NCBI RefSeq assembly: GCF_000764305.2
Contig: NW_025947505.1
Coordinates: 45,121-109,120 of the forward strand
Length of the DNA: 64,000 nt
Reading direction: 5' to 3'
Source: Hyalella azteca
Lineage: Eukaryota > Arthropoda > Malacostraca > Amphipoda > Hyalellidae
Part shown: in pieces, positions 11,491 to 23,387 of the stretch
Position numbering within the stretch: position 1 is the first letter of the stretch
Layout of the letters: each line of letters opens with the position of its first letter
Made by a program: the position numbers and the translations under genes
Notes under the pieces: model-generated
The model's input: only the letters and a program-made list of their open reading frames with translations
What the model was told of the DNA's origin: nothing
Databases searched by the model: none

Positions 11491-13246
11491 CTACGTTTTC
11501 ATTAAAATTCATTTTTACATTCAAATGCAATTCTGGTCCTACTAAATATTATCCGTAACCGATCAACAGAAAAAGTGTGCATTTCATCGGGTTTTATTTC
11601 AGGCTTTAATTTAAAAGACATTTGATAATGCCGCCCCGCAATCTTTAAAAGACAGACATTTGTACCATATTATATTATCTGTAGATAATACCCTAAGTTA
11701 TATCATGATTTCTATCTGTTTTACAGTGCGTGGTGTGAGACTGTACATAGGCCGTGTACATCGTGTCATAATTTCTGTACATTCTTCTAGTTTTATCCTG
11801 GGAAATTTTTATCTTTTAAATGCGAGTTCATACGTGCTTTTCTCGAAATTCAAATTGTTTTCTAGAATAAATTAGGTCGTTAATTCTGTTGTTGCTTTCA
11901 AAATTTTCGCTTCCAACTGACAATTTTTTTGATCAATTTTCTGGATCTATTCATTTTACAATTTCGCATTGTTTGTTTTGGATTCATATCTTCGGCGTCC
12001 ATTTTTTAATTTATGTTTTTTATTGGTTTCATTCACGAAATTTATTGTACTAAGTGCGAGAATAGAAGAATTGATATTTATTACATTGATTTATGTTCAG
12101 GGTTTGTGTTGAGAGCGTTCAGAAGTACAAATAAATTTTGTACGATGTTTGCAGCGACTGAATATTATGTATTAATATATTACTTGAGCTTCCAGCGTTT
12201 TATTCGTCACAATAATTAAATATAATATTTATTTGAAGAATGTTTGGAACAAACTTGGTTGATTAAAAACGAGATATGAACAGTTTCAATAATTTAAACC
12301 ATAGTGTGAGCAAACAATTGCGCGCTTATACTTGTTTGTACAATATAGGTGTTCGAGTGTCACAAAACGTTTAAAATTATAACTATTTTATTATAATTTG
12401 TATTTGTAAATTATAGCGATTCAATTATAATTTGTATTTGTAAATTATAACTATTCCACGATTACGTGCATATACTTGTTTATGCAATGTTAGTGTTCGA
12501 GTGTCACAAAATTATTTGAATTATAACTGATTTATCAATTTGCTTTTTGATCATTGGAGAATTCCTTAAATAATTTACATAGTTTGAAAGGAAATGTAGC
12601 GAAACCACACTTGATGGGCTCTGTTCAACAGCCATTAATCAATCTCTGTTTAACCAATCAAACTGTTGAACAGCCTCTGTTCAACAGCGTGTTTAGTTGA
12701 CGCGAAGGTGGTATGACATGAGCCTATGTGCAGATCCCAGAAGATATATCTGATATTCGTAGTAGCATCCTGACGTAAACGTCATCAAGATTGCCTCAAA
12801 ATTTGTTCATGTACCAAACGAAACGATAAATGAATTGTATTCCCAATTTTTGTTTCTGCTCTGTCTCGGAAAACCTTTCCTTCTGAATATCTTTTCTCTC
12901 GTGAAAACATCCCACATCTGAAAACCCTTCGACAAAATTCTCATGTTCATTAAGACTAGCGTCGAGAGAACAATTAAAAAATATATATTTTAAACGCGTT
13001 TTCTTTCACATTCTGATATCTGCACCCCAAAGTAGATAAAAACTTTGAGACCGATTTATTCGAAGTTGATCGCTCAGTCTGAATTTGTTTTAGATAAATA
13101 TCTCAAAACACAAAGAAATCCGTAACTCACGCCACATTTCCTTTGAATCTCTATACAAATTCTGGAAACCCCATATTAGAAAATTGATTAATGACAATTG
13201 CTGAGCCTGAGAAGTTCTGCCAATCCAGTATCAAGACAGAGATATC
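11491..13246. repeat. intergenic AT-rich DNA with a duplicated ~58 bp block
   Basis: A block with TATACTTGTTTRTRCAAT and GTGTTCGAGTGTCACAAAA occurs at about 12328-12384 and again at 12471-12528. Between them, ATAATTTGTATTTGTAAATT is doubled. Around 12610-12690 the segment CTGTTCAACAG is repeated in both orientations. The rest holds no gene that I can support. Confidence 0.5.
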
Positions 13247-13520
13247 GCATACATGTAACATTCTAGGGACGGAAGAAAGCTTCCATACATGTAACATTCT
13301 AGGGACGGAAGAAAGCTTCCATGCATGTAACAGCCTAGGGACGGAAGAAAGCTTCCATACATGTAACAGCCTAGGGACGGAAGAAAGCTTCCATACATGT
13401 AACAGCCTAGGGACGGAAAAAAGCTTCCTTACATGTAACAGCCTAGGAACGGAAGAAAGCTTTCATGCATGTAACAGCCTAGGGACGGAAGAAAGCTTCC
13501 ATGAATGGCACATTCTCGGG
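13247..13520. repeat. 36-bp minisatellite, seven copies plus a partial
   Basis: The unit is ACATGTAACAGCCTAGGGAC followed by GGAAGAAAGCTTCCAT. Each unit holds three palindromic hexamers (ACATGT, CCTAGG, AAGCTT). Because 36 is a multiple of three, a 120-codon plus-strand frame stays open with a 12-residue repeat (CNSLGTEESFHT). It has no signal peptide, splice support or partner exon, so I treat it as noncoding. Confidence 0.93.
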
Positions 13521-13559
13521 AGAACCAATGCAAAGAGTGAGGGGATTCTTTAACGATAG

Positions 13560-15990
13560 TTATGCGTCTTACAACGCCTCCCGTTTACACAATAAGAGAC
13601 GCGCTTGTATTTCGGACTGTACCAGGTGTGTATCCGAGTTTCTTTCAACCTTCATACAATCTAATTCCTAAAGAATATTTAAAAGGATTTTAGAAAAGGA
13701 TAGAGGTTGCCGCTAGAAACCTAATTTTCCTGATAGTGAAGTGACATCAGCATAATTTGGCTTTAAAATTTTCTCCATGTTGATTGTAAAATTGTTCAGT
13801 ACAGCGTTGCCTGTAGGTTGTGCGTTGGTTTGACTGCATGCGTAAGATTTGAATCAAGACTACTCACCCAGACATACGATAAACCATGCCCGTGCGAGTT
13901 GTATTGACATAACGAGATTGTATGTTAGGAATACAGTCATTTATATATGAAGGTGTAACTCGTTATCACAATTATTATCATTATTACTAGTCATCACTGT
14001 GACTCCGAAAAAATGTCTAAAAAATTCTTGGAGAATACGTCTTAAGATGTAGGATCATGCGAGTTCCACGTCCATAATCAACAGCGTTTGCTTTAGAACC
14101 TGTTTTGAGGGCTGAATCAATAGGTTAGGAGAATTTTTTATAAAAAATCATAACTGGCTTACATACGCCAGCTTGTTTGCGAGTTTTGCGTACAGAATAT
14201 TTCTTAACGATTATGGTATTGTATGGTAACATTTATTAAATAATATAACAAGATTGGATCATATTAATGAAAACCTAATTCCAAATAAAAAAACAATTAA
14301 AATAAAATTAAATCCAAAATGCAGCCAGATGCCACAGCTATAACGTAAGAATGATCTGGTCATGCCACCAGTAATGACTGCCGTTAACTTTGAAGAGGCA
14401 CTTGAATCTTGTTTCCCATAAAACTCACTTAAAAAGAATTCGAAACTCTGCGCAGCGCAAGATCACTTCAAGGTCTAGATGCCTGCGTGCCTAAACAAGG
14501 TCAGACTGCGCTACGTCAGAGCTCTCAGACCACTCAAGGACCTCAAGGTAATCTCTTCACTTTGAAATAAGCAGCGTATCAGGTTACATCACACTTAAAT
14601 AATTGAAATAATTATATCACGCTCTCAATGGAAGACAGAAAACAAACAGTTGATTCTGTTTTTGAATGAAATGCGATGCCGTTATATTGAACAGGGATTA
14701 CTGCTCCATTATATTATACAAACAAAGAAGCCGAAAATATTTAAATGTGAAGTACAGTTGAAAATAGATATTTTTGATGATAAGAAGTCAAAAATAAATT
14801 GTATTTTCCTCTTCAGCAAAGTTTAAATGAAAGATTTAGCCACTAAATGTAGCTCACGCTGAATTTTTTCTACATTTTGTGCATCTAAAATTCATACATT
14901 GAGAGCTCGAGATCGAATGAAGCTCTGTTGCCATGAGATAAAATCTGTGCAACGGCGTAAACCAAATTTCCTATGTATGTCGCATTAATGTACAGAAAAA
15001 AATGAAATACATTTCGAAAAGGTTCACGATGATGAATTTTCGTGAGTTATTTATACATATGTTTTCGTTTGCAGAAAGGGAACAATTATTGTTCGCGAGG
15101 TAAGAGCGGCCATTGAGCCCCCAGCATGGTTTTTGGGGTTTAGTTATTGAATAACAAACAAGCCCTAATCGACGTAAAAAAGTTGAGAATAGTTTCAAGC
15201 ATTTTCTCAACTCAATCTTCTTGAGCACAGATTTGCACTCACGATAGAACTTACGTTGAACTTAAAAATCTTGGGCTATTCAGCTCTTGGCGCCATGTGG
15301 GTTGAGGCGGTCGCTGGGTGTGGTCAGTTTGCGGCAGGAGTGATGAAGCATTCCGCCGTCAGAGGTCAAGCTTCGCGATTCCATGCAAAAAGACGATAGA
15401 TAACGAATTTAACTGTGTCGATTTTAAGAGAAGAAATAGTTCGAACCAATCGTTGGTAGATATAAGACAATGAACCAATTTGAACCAATCCTTGCCTTTG
15501 AAAAATTTGCAGGATAGTTCACTTTACCACGGCAGGAAATACACAAATAAGCATAACTGTGTTTTGTTATAATAATATAGTTGTGTCAGCTTGACGGATT
15601 AGGCCATGATTGGCTCTTTGCTGATTCATGCCATTGTAATTTTTTACAGCTAGCTGGTGCTCGAAACCACAACAATCTGTTCAAATCTTGGTGATCCTAT
15701 CCACACGGATGCAGTGCAATTATAGTTCTATAAACAATTTGATTACAATTTTAAATATAGTTTGAACACAAGACACATCAGAGAAGCGAAAAAAGTGAGC
15801 TAAAGCTCCAGTGGATCATGCAACGCAGGAATGGCATGCGCATAGTGAGCGTTCACATCAAGGATTGGTATCTACGAAGCGTTGAGGTCTCCGTTGATAG
15901 AATGTGTCTGTTGTACCTAACGCTAAATTAAGGGTAACTGGAATTCCGCTGGTGTTTGTGAATAATTTATAATAGGGTTGGATTTGGATA
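13560..15990. other. intergenic, no gene supported
   Basis: AT-rich. A short GC-richer patch near 14470-14550 can be read as about 23 codons before a GTAATC donor-like site, and a 36-codon ORF lies near 15295-15403. Neither has a partner exon. No repeats of note. Confidence 0.4.
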
Positions 15991-16009
15991 ATTTGTGAAA
16001 GTAATTATT

Positions 16010-16102
16010 ATTTATTCAATTAATAATAATTATTAATATTAATAATTAAATATTAATAATTATTAATTAATTATTAATAATTAATAATATTAATAATTAT
16101 TC
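16010..16102. repeat. ATTAATAATT-rich low-complexity palindromic tract
   Basis: About 90 bases made almost only of TTAATAATTATTAAT permutations, able to fold on itself. Confidence 0.85.
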
Positions 16103-16985
16103 ACCCACTCGCAGTCAAGTCACAGAAATATGATCTCAACTGCCAGAGGCTAGAAGCTCGAGTATGTGGCCCAATGACGTTTGGGTAACAAAAAACAGCT
16201 AACAAGTATATATTTTTGAATTTACCTGCGCATCTTTTATGCCGTAATTTAAATTCTTTAACGAAGGTAGAAAATCATGGTCAAGATTATAAGATTACAT
16301 ACGAGCTATTATGCTTCAAGACCAACTCCCAATACCCCATTAGATGACGCTGGGCTTCTCACGGTACACCTCGCGTCTCCAGAGCAAAATCGTGACCTTT
16401 TTTCTCGTGATTCAGGTTTGCTGCATTCATTGCTTCCTTGAAGTCTTCACACGGAACCTGACCGACAGCAGTGCACGGGACCTTCATTAGATGCACATTT
16501 CGATCACCAGTGCTGAGGTGAAAAATAATACCTTAACGAATTACTTTAAATTAAATATATTAATGAAAAAAGTATTTCTTCTGCTGAACACGTTATACAC
16601 CAATGATTCTTGACTATGTATCAAGTTAGAGGATTAAGCTTGTATTTGAGTTTTTTGATGAAATAATTTACCAAGACTAATTTAGAAATTTCAATAAATA
16701 TGACACCCACATGAAGGAATTGTAGAGATGAGAACTATGCGATGCCCTAGCAATGTACAAAACATGTCGTTAAGTGACAAAGTTTAGAAAAGCTGCGGTC
16801 CGCAAAGTTTATTCTAGATTATTGATCGCCAATTTTTTTTTCTGTCGTGAAAATTTTCAATATGTGAATTTCATGGTCATATAGTTCCTAAGAATTTGCT
16901 AACACGAGCTTCTTAACAAGACACTCGCAGATCCGGAACTCATCGCACTGACCTTGCCCCTTGCGTCGAAGCTGGCCTCACTTCC
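16103..16985. other. intergenic, no gene supported
   Basis: One stretch after GTGATTCAG (16422) reads as 24 residues with several Cys and then stops. It could be an orphan 3' exon, but nothing joins to it. Otherwise AT-rich and featureless. Confidence 0.35.
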
Positions 16986-17280
16986 TATCGTAAACGCAAA
17001 TGTTCATTCCTTCCTTCGCGCCAACGAACAGAAGTTTGAGTACAAAACTCAGTTAAATGAGCTGAGTTTACGCCATTATTCTGTCGTAATTCTTAGTTAC
17101 TGGTGGTGCCGACCTAGGATCGTTTGATTACGTATTATCGTACACGCAAATGTTCATTCTTTCCTTCGCGCCAACGAACAGAACTCAGTTAAATGAGCTG
17201 AGTTCACGACATTCTTCTGTCGTAATTCTTAGTTACTGATGATGCCGACCTAGGATCGTTTGATTATGTATTGTTAATCG
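16986..17280. repeat. tandem duplication of ~130-155 bp
   Basis: The segment with CGCAAATGTTCATTC, TTCGCGCCAACGAACAGAA, CAGTTAAATGAGCTGAGTT and CCGACCTAGGATCGTTTGAT occurs twice. The second copy starts near 17148 and lacks about 20 bases. Noncoding. Confidence 0.88.
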
Positions 17281-18068
17281 TTGAGTTGATTTTGGTCGGA
17301 ACTGCATGTGGCTCTCGTATAATTTTTCTCACTGCGAACATTTCGAAATTTCGCTTGAAAATTATTTGAGTTGAAACCGTCACCATGATTTGAGTGAAGT
17401 TAATCGAAATAAATCTAGGAATTCTTTTTTGTCTCAAGAAGCTTTCATCATCGATGGAAGTTAATCACATAGCAGGATTAAGTTTACCAATTTAGAGGGT
17501 TATTATTCAGGAATTAATTGATCTAATAGTAAAAGTAAAAATTATTTAAGTAGCTACATGTCCAAGATCTTCGAATTTTCTTCCCATTTTTTTTGAAGCT
17601 CATTGTAGATTGAATTTTTCGCTTTTACTCTGTTGCAAAATAAAGATACAAAAAACCGCATAACACTTTGAATATTATGCATAAGCAAAGTAAATCAAAA
17701 GCATGAATGAAAAGCAATTGCTGCAATAAAAACATGCCCTACGAAAATTAAACCCAATTTCCAAACCCGTTTAACATTGTCGTAAGAGGATGCGTCAGGA
17801 CTCATCACTTAGACAAGATTCTTCGAACTGAAGATTACAGCCTCGCACTCATGATATTGTGTCAGTTCTTTATCTAAAAAATTGTCGCCTTGATGGCAGA
17901 GTAATTTGAGCTCCATGACATAAAGGCCACATTAGGCGCAGTGTCCAAAAAACACATGTGTTTTTTCTCAAATTCTTCCACAAACAACCTTTTGGTAAAA
18001 AAAAACGGGACATTTTGTGCATCCTCCAATGACATAAAATTGACTCGAGTATCTTAAAATTTCCCAGT
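17281..18068. other. intergenic, nothing recognised
   Basis: AT-rich with short homopolymer runs. No open frame over 60 codons and no repeat. Confidence 0.4.
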
Positions 18069-18237
18069 ACCCTCTCCCGGAATTATACCCGCCACCCGAC
18101 CTCTCTTACACGGGTTGCGGGTGCCCACGCACCCTCTCCCGGAATTTTACCCGCCACCCGTCCTCTCTTACACGGGTTGCGGGTGCCCACGCACCCTCTC
18201 CCGGAATTTTACCCGCCACCCGTCCTCTCTTACACGG
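18069..18237. repeat. 62-bp tandem repeat, three copies, GC-rich
   Basis: Units start at 18069, 18131 and 18193 with ACCCTCTCCCGGAATT, then ACCCGCCACCCG and CTCTCTTACACGG. The run is followed by a GC-rich patch to about 18345 that could be a transcribed leader. Long frames are open on both strands over the repeat, so they are not evidence of coding. Confidence 0.9.
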
Positions 18238-18369
18238 ATGCTCGAGCGGCACACACAAGGTCGACAGGCCCAGCGACGCCAGGTAGTGCAGAGGCGTTCG
18301 CTGTGCCGAGAGATGCAGTGTAGTGCTCTGTACCGCGACGAGCTCTGAACTTACCTTTCTATAGTGCAA

Positions 18370-19769
18370 AAAAATATGTGGATCAACTGCCCACGCGCGT
18401 ATTGTGTCGCAAGGAGTGATTCAAGTTTAGAGGTGATATGAAAATGCTTGCTAATGTTTATCGATGAAATTTTTTCATAGTGTACACAATTTGATCCAAA
18501 TGTTTCTGGATTTTCGCACAGTCAAAATAGACTGGCATGTGCTTCTGATTCGGTCAGCGTCTATCGTGAGTGTTACGTGAATCTAGTGCATGATGCAAAA
18601 ATGGTTCATAAACATTGTAATTATGTCTAAATGCGATCAAACTCGGCATATGCGTGTTTTATTATACAGAAACCGGCAATGATTTACCTATTCTGGACAC
18701 CATGATTTGCTGCGATTGTGCGATTTAAATGTTAATAATGAATTGAAGCGTACTATTGCCCGTTTTCACGAGCGTTTAATGTCACGAGGAAAACCATAGG
18801 TATTCATGAGGAATTTTACCTAATGTAAATTTTGTGCGTGATTTTTTCTACTAAAATGAGAAGAATTCCAGTTTATGGAGAATATTACATTCAGTTCATA
18901 CCAGAAATAAAGTTCATAAAGAAATAAATAATAAACACCCTTAATTTAAAGTAGTTATATTTATTTCTGGCTATTCCTTACGAGAAGAAGAAGAAGAAAA
19001 AGTTGCTTCCTTGTGCATTCTGAAGAATTGCGATAACCGATAACCGAATAATACGATAACTAAATTTTCTGCCTTCAAGCTTTAAATCTAAGAAATTTAG
19101 TACACTCACACCCTCTAAAATGGCACGTTAGTTTTCGATTCACAAAATTATTGCGACATTTAGTAAAAAAATGTGAGAGTGGTTATTCGGGAATTCTTTC
19201 ATTGCCAACACAATGTTGTTGCTCTGATATTTGATATTTTAGTTACAGATTTAAATTAAATCGTGCCAGAACATTTTCACTCTCACCAATTACTGCAGAC
19301 GTTAACTTAATCGCATTTCGGACAGACAATGGCCATTATGAATCTTTTCGAAATGTTATGAAGCGATGCAATTACAGACTTAATTTGAAAATGAGGAAAC
19401 TTCTACTCTAAAAAATGCCAAGATCTGAAGATTTTTCGTTACTTATTATTGAAAAAAAACTTCCTAATTGAATAATTTTTAGCCGTTTTCATCAATTTCA
19501 AATTATAGCACGTTGTTAAAATCACACCTTTTTCTTCTTGCAAGAAACATCATTAGTATCAATGCACAGAAGTGAAAAATCCTTTCAAGTTTGAAGATTT
19601 ATTACAAATGCCCTCATATGATGCGTGAAAATTTGTAAAGGAAGAGTTATGACACATGCTGCTATCATATAAGTCATTTGAAGGGATGTCATCTCAAACA
19701 AATGTCATCTCATGGTTAATTAAGAAAAAATCGATGTGTCAATTTTTATAAATTATTTCTTGTTATGAA
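18370..19769. other. intergenic, nothing recognised
   Basis: AT-rich, no frame above 60 codons, no tandem repeat. A short AAGAAGAAGAAGAAG purine run lies near 18980. Confidence 0.4.
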
Positions 19770-19869
19770 CGAGGTCTAATTGCAAACGTTATCTTATCAC
19801 GAACGTTGTCTTATTACAAACGTGATTTCAGTATAAACGTTGATTAATCACTATATAACTTGGTACATA
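19770..19869. repeat. left part of a CAAACGTT short-period repeat array
   Basis: CGTTATCTTATCACGAACGTTGTCTTATTACAAACG-type units of about 20 bp. The same family resumes at 21645, on the far side of the inserted DNA element. Confidence 0.8.
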
Positions 19870-21642
19870 GGGCAACATGGGGCAGCGCCCCCCCCTTTTT
19901 TAAACTAAATTTTTGATGAAGTTTTAATTGATACGAGGTGGTTCTTTGTTTTGTTTAAAGGGGCAACCAATGAGGAACGTATGATGTGAATAAGGCGCCT
20001 ATAGAGTTATTCAATTTTTAATGAAACACTATCTTGTAAAAAGTGTCAAAATGGGCCCATTGCCCCACCCCTGGGGCTATGGTTAGTTAGTTTAGTTTAG
20101 TGGCCACATGTTTACTAGCGCTTCAGCTATTTAGCTACCTCGCACCGAAAGTCATGTTGAACATCACCGAAGAGGTGGAAGGTCTCAAATTATCAAAAGT
20201 TTCTCAAATCGAAATTGGTCATCACCCACAAGGGGTGGAAGGTCTCAGATGTCCAGCCCGCTGAAGCTGGCTCGAAAGAAGCAGCGTTAGCATCTCAAAG
20301 AAACGAAGTGACAAGGAGGGACAGGTGAAAAGCAACAGAAACGAAGACACTCGAACAAGAGGTCGCTTGCACGGGACGTTGGCCGCCCGCACGAGAGAGA
20401 CAGAGAAGGGAAATATAAGGAATCCTACCTACATAATAACTTAACCCCACAACTGAGATCTGCAGTCAGACACAGCGAGCTCAGCGGTGGGGCGCTCAGG
20501 AACAATCCCCCTAGGAGCGCGAAATCCCATAGGGCTTTTGACGCGCACAGACACACGTCAGAAGTCCCCCTTGAGGGGCTGGGGCAATGGGCCCATGGGC
20601 TTGGGGCAAGGCGCCCACCCTTGGTCCCTTTACCGCAATTACATAATTTTCGTTTAAAAATGATAAAACAACACTTTACAATTAAAAATAAGAAAAAAAT
20701 GTATTAGAAAATATGACATTCATTCATTTATTAACAACTCAAAAAATCATATCCTTACCATGAAAAAAATATACCCTTGGCTTTAAAAATCTATCACTGA
20801 CGTGAAGATAAATATTTCATTAACATAAAATATATATCCTTGACTTGAAAAATATATCCTTGCGATAAAAAAATTCGTCCTTGACTAGAAAAAATATATT
20901 TAGTTGATCAAAAAAAAAGCTTCGTTCCAGTTTCGTCCATAATCCAGATATAATGTGCAGAAAATTCGTACCTAATCGTGATTTCAGCTAACATCATAAA
21001 AACTCTCATCAACTTTTGGCTCATTGGTGTTGACTGAAATCAACTTTTGGCAAGGCAAGAGTCAATAACTCGATAAGGGGTCATAAATACGCATAACTAG
21101 AAACTAAACCTGCTGCCTTGAGGCGGTAAATAGAAAAATCATGAAATATGAAGTGTGATTGGTAATTCAAAAGCTAGTTATAGTTTTGAAAAGGTCATCG
21201 AGACAAATCGAATGATGTATAACCCAAGACTTCCCCATGGGCGCTTTGCCCCGTGACACGTGTGGGCCCGTTGCCCCACTAGGTATCCTTTCAATTTACA
21301 TCGTGTCAACATTTTATTTTAAAAGCGAATAGTCTAAACTTGATCTCAAAATTATCCCTATCGATATTACTTCCAGAATATAATTCACAGTAATTTCAAA
21401 AGCTTCATCTACAGTAATCGATAACAGTTTTATTTAGCAGCAAAAAAACCTTTATCTGGGCTGAAACAGTTATCCACAAATATCTTTATAACGCAAACAC
21501 TTAGCAAAACGTAAATCCGTACACTTCACCCCAGTGAAACTGTCGACCGGCGGTAGAGAGCACGGACCAATATCTGCAATACTTAGCGAGAAACCCGCTA
21601 TGGGCCCATGACCCGCAGTGGGCTCGCTGCCCCATGTTACCC
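19870..21642. mobile_element. TA-flanked DNA element with terminal inverted repeats (non-autonomous)
   Basis: The left end GGGCAACATGGGGCAGCG and the right end CGCTGCCCCATGTTACCC are inverted repeats differing at one base. Both are flanked outside by TA (19868-19869 and 21643-21644), as expected for a TA target duplication. Length is 1773 bp with no transposase frame. Inside are secondary inverted motifs (TGGGCCCATTGCCCC at about 20053 and its complement near 20585), a GC-rich block of about 500 bp, and AT-rich ATATCCTTGACTTGAAAA repeats near 20740-20910. TA targeting suggests the Tc1/mariner group, but the ends do not name a family I know. Confidence 0.78.
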
Positions 21643-21644
21643 TA

Positions 21645-21855
21645 CGTTGTTTCATTATAAACGTTCTCTTATCACAAACATTGTCTTATCACAAACGTTG
21701 TTTTATCATAAACGCTGTCTAATCACAAACGTTTTCGTATCACAAACATTGTCTTATTATAAACGTTATTTTATTATAATCGTTATTTTATTATAAACGG
21801 ATTCTTATAAACGGATTCAAACGGATTTTATTATAAACGGATTCAAACGTTGTTT
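21645..21855. repeat. right part of the CAAACGTT repeat array
   Basis: About ten units of the type CGTTNTCTTATCACAAA, ending in ATTATAAACGGATTC copies. Continuous with 19770-19869 if the DNA element is removed. Confidence 0.88.
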
Positions 21856-22569
21856 ACTTCGTTGGCAATGATATGTCTGCAAATAAGAAGCTATCTAATT
21901 GATATTTTTGATGGGGTGATTATTGCTGGGTTCATTAATTACAAAATCTACAATTGATTCTATAATCACGTATAAGGCAACCGTTGCCTATATTCGAGCA
22001 CGTTTGGGATTCGGCTATATATATGACTCAGCGATAATGAGCCCGCAGAGACCGATTTCTCCATCAGCGAGTCCGTAAACTTTTCCGTTAAACTCCCGGG
22101 TCATCGGAATGTTTATACAAATCGATTAAATCATGAACGTTGAAATGATATTTTTTTTGTATACTGGCTGATCATGAATATGACTTGAAACGATGCAGAA
22201 CTACGTACAATCACCAATAAAATGATATCATCTTGTGTATCAGAATGGATTGGGAGTCTTTAATCCACTATGCACCTATATATTTTGTAAAAAGCAAAAC
22301 TTGTATTTATTGGCCGAAAATGCTAATTTGTAACTTTTAAAACCAATTCTTACCAGCCCACGGGCAACTAAGAAAATGTTTTTCATTTGCAATATTTAAT
22401 AAGTATATCAAATTTGATTAATAAACATTCATGCACGTTTAAAACTGTATAAAAATCTTGAGCTGCATGGATGCTAAGATGGTTCCCACAATTTCTTAAT
22501 TCAGGGAATTGAAAGGCGATCATGTTTCCTTTAACCTGCTGATATCGTCCCAGTTTGAATTGCAAGCAA
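21856..22569. other. intergenic, nothing recognised
   Basis: AT-rich sequence without frames of interest or repeats. Confidence 0.4.
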
Positions 22570-22822
22570 GGTCATCAACGGCCAAGTGTTGGCCGGTTAA
22601 TGGCCTGCGATACGTACGACGGTGATTTCTTCAATATTCAGCTGGTACACGCTGGTCATCAACGGCCAACCGTTGGCCGGTTAATGGCCAGCGATATGTA
22701 CGACGGTAATTTTGTCAATATTCAGCTGGTACACGCTGGTCATCAACGGCCAACTGTTGGCCGTTTAATGGCCTGCGATACGCACGGCGGTAGTTAAAAT
22801 ATTCAGCAGGCGCACGCTGCTT
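22570..22822. repeat. 84-bp tandem repeat, three copies, with palindromic core
   Basis: Units start at 22570, 22654 and 22738. Each holds the near-perfect palindrome CGGCCAACNGTTGGCCG, a second half-site ATGGCC, and ATATTCAGCTGGTACACGCT. The period is 28 codons, so a frame stays open by chance. The same orientation is kept in all three. Confidence 0.93.
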
Positions 22823-22927
22823 CGACGAGTTGAGGCGCGTGAGCTGCGAACGAGCAATAAGGAAGCGAGTTCAAGCTTCACGGTCATTACCGCTGCTCGC
22901 GGCATGTCGGACAGCAGCATTGTTTCA

Positions 22928-23380
22928 TCTTAACGCTATTGAATTTGTTCGATGTGGTCTTACATTCCTTATTTTTCTTCTTAACGCTATTGAATTTGTG
23001 CAATGTGGTTTTACATTCCTTATTTTTCCTCTTAACGCTAGTGAAATCGTTCTATGTAGTCTTGCATTCCTGTTTTTTCTTCTTAACGCTAACGAATTTG
23101 TTCGATGTGGTCTTATATTCCTTTTTTATCCTCTTAACGCTAATGAATTCGTCCTATGTGGTCTTATATTACTTATTTTTCCTCTTAACGCTAACGAATT
23201 TGTTCGATGCAGTCTTACATTTATTTTTCCTCTTAACGCTAGTGAATTCGTTCTATGTGGTCTTACATTACTTATTTTTCTTCTTAATGCTAGTGAATTC
23301 GTTTTATGTAGTCTTACATTCCTAATTTTTCCTCTTAATGTAGTGAATTTGATTTATGTAGTCTTACATTTTTCGTTATT
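22928..23380. repeat. 51-bp minisatellite, nine copies
   Basis: The unit reads TCTTAACGCTANTGAATTTG, then TTCGATGTGGTCTTACATTC and CTTATTTTTC. The 51-base period is 17 codons, so two plus-strand frames (185 and 128 codons) stay open and give hydrophobic 17-residue repeats. Both being open argues that neither is selected. Confidence 0.93.
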
Positions 23381-23387
23381 TCCGTAG

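Noticed and set aside
13191..13553. 120-codon repeat ORF
   Set aside because: Follows from the 36-bp period. No signal peptide, no partner exon and no family.
14470..14552. Possible short exon starting ATGCCTGCGTGCC and ending at GTAATC
   Set aside because: About 23 codons with no partner exon or homology.
15295..15405. 36-codon ORF in a GC-richer patch
   Set aside because: Too short, no context and no signal features.
16422..16492. Possible terminal exon with several Cys after GTGATTCAG
   Set aside because: Isolated, with no upstream exon in matching phase.
18106..18369. Opposing ORFs on both strands over the 62-bp repeat
   Set aside because: Both strands are open across the same repeat, with no splice or family support.
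22830..23387. 185-codon ORF of hydrophobic repeats resembling a multi-pass membrane protein
   Set aside because: Produced by a 51-bp minisatellite. A second frame of the same strand is open too, so openness follows from the period.
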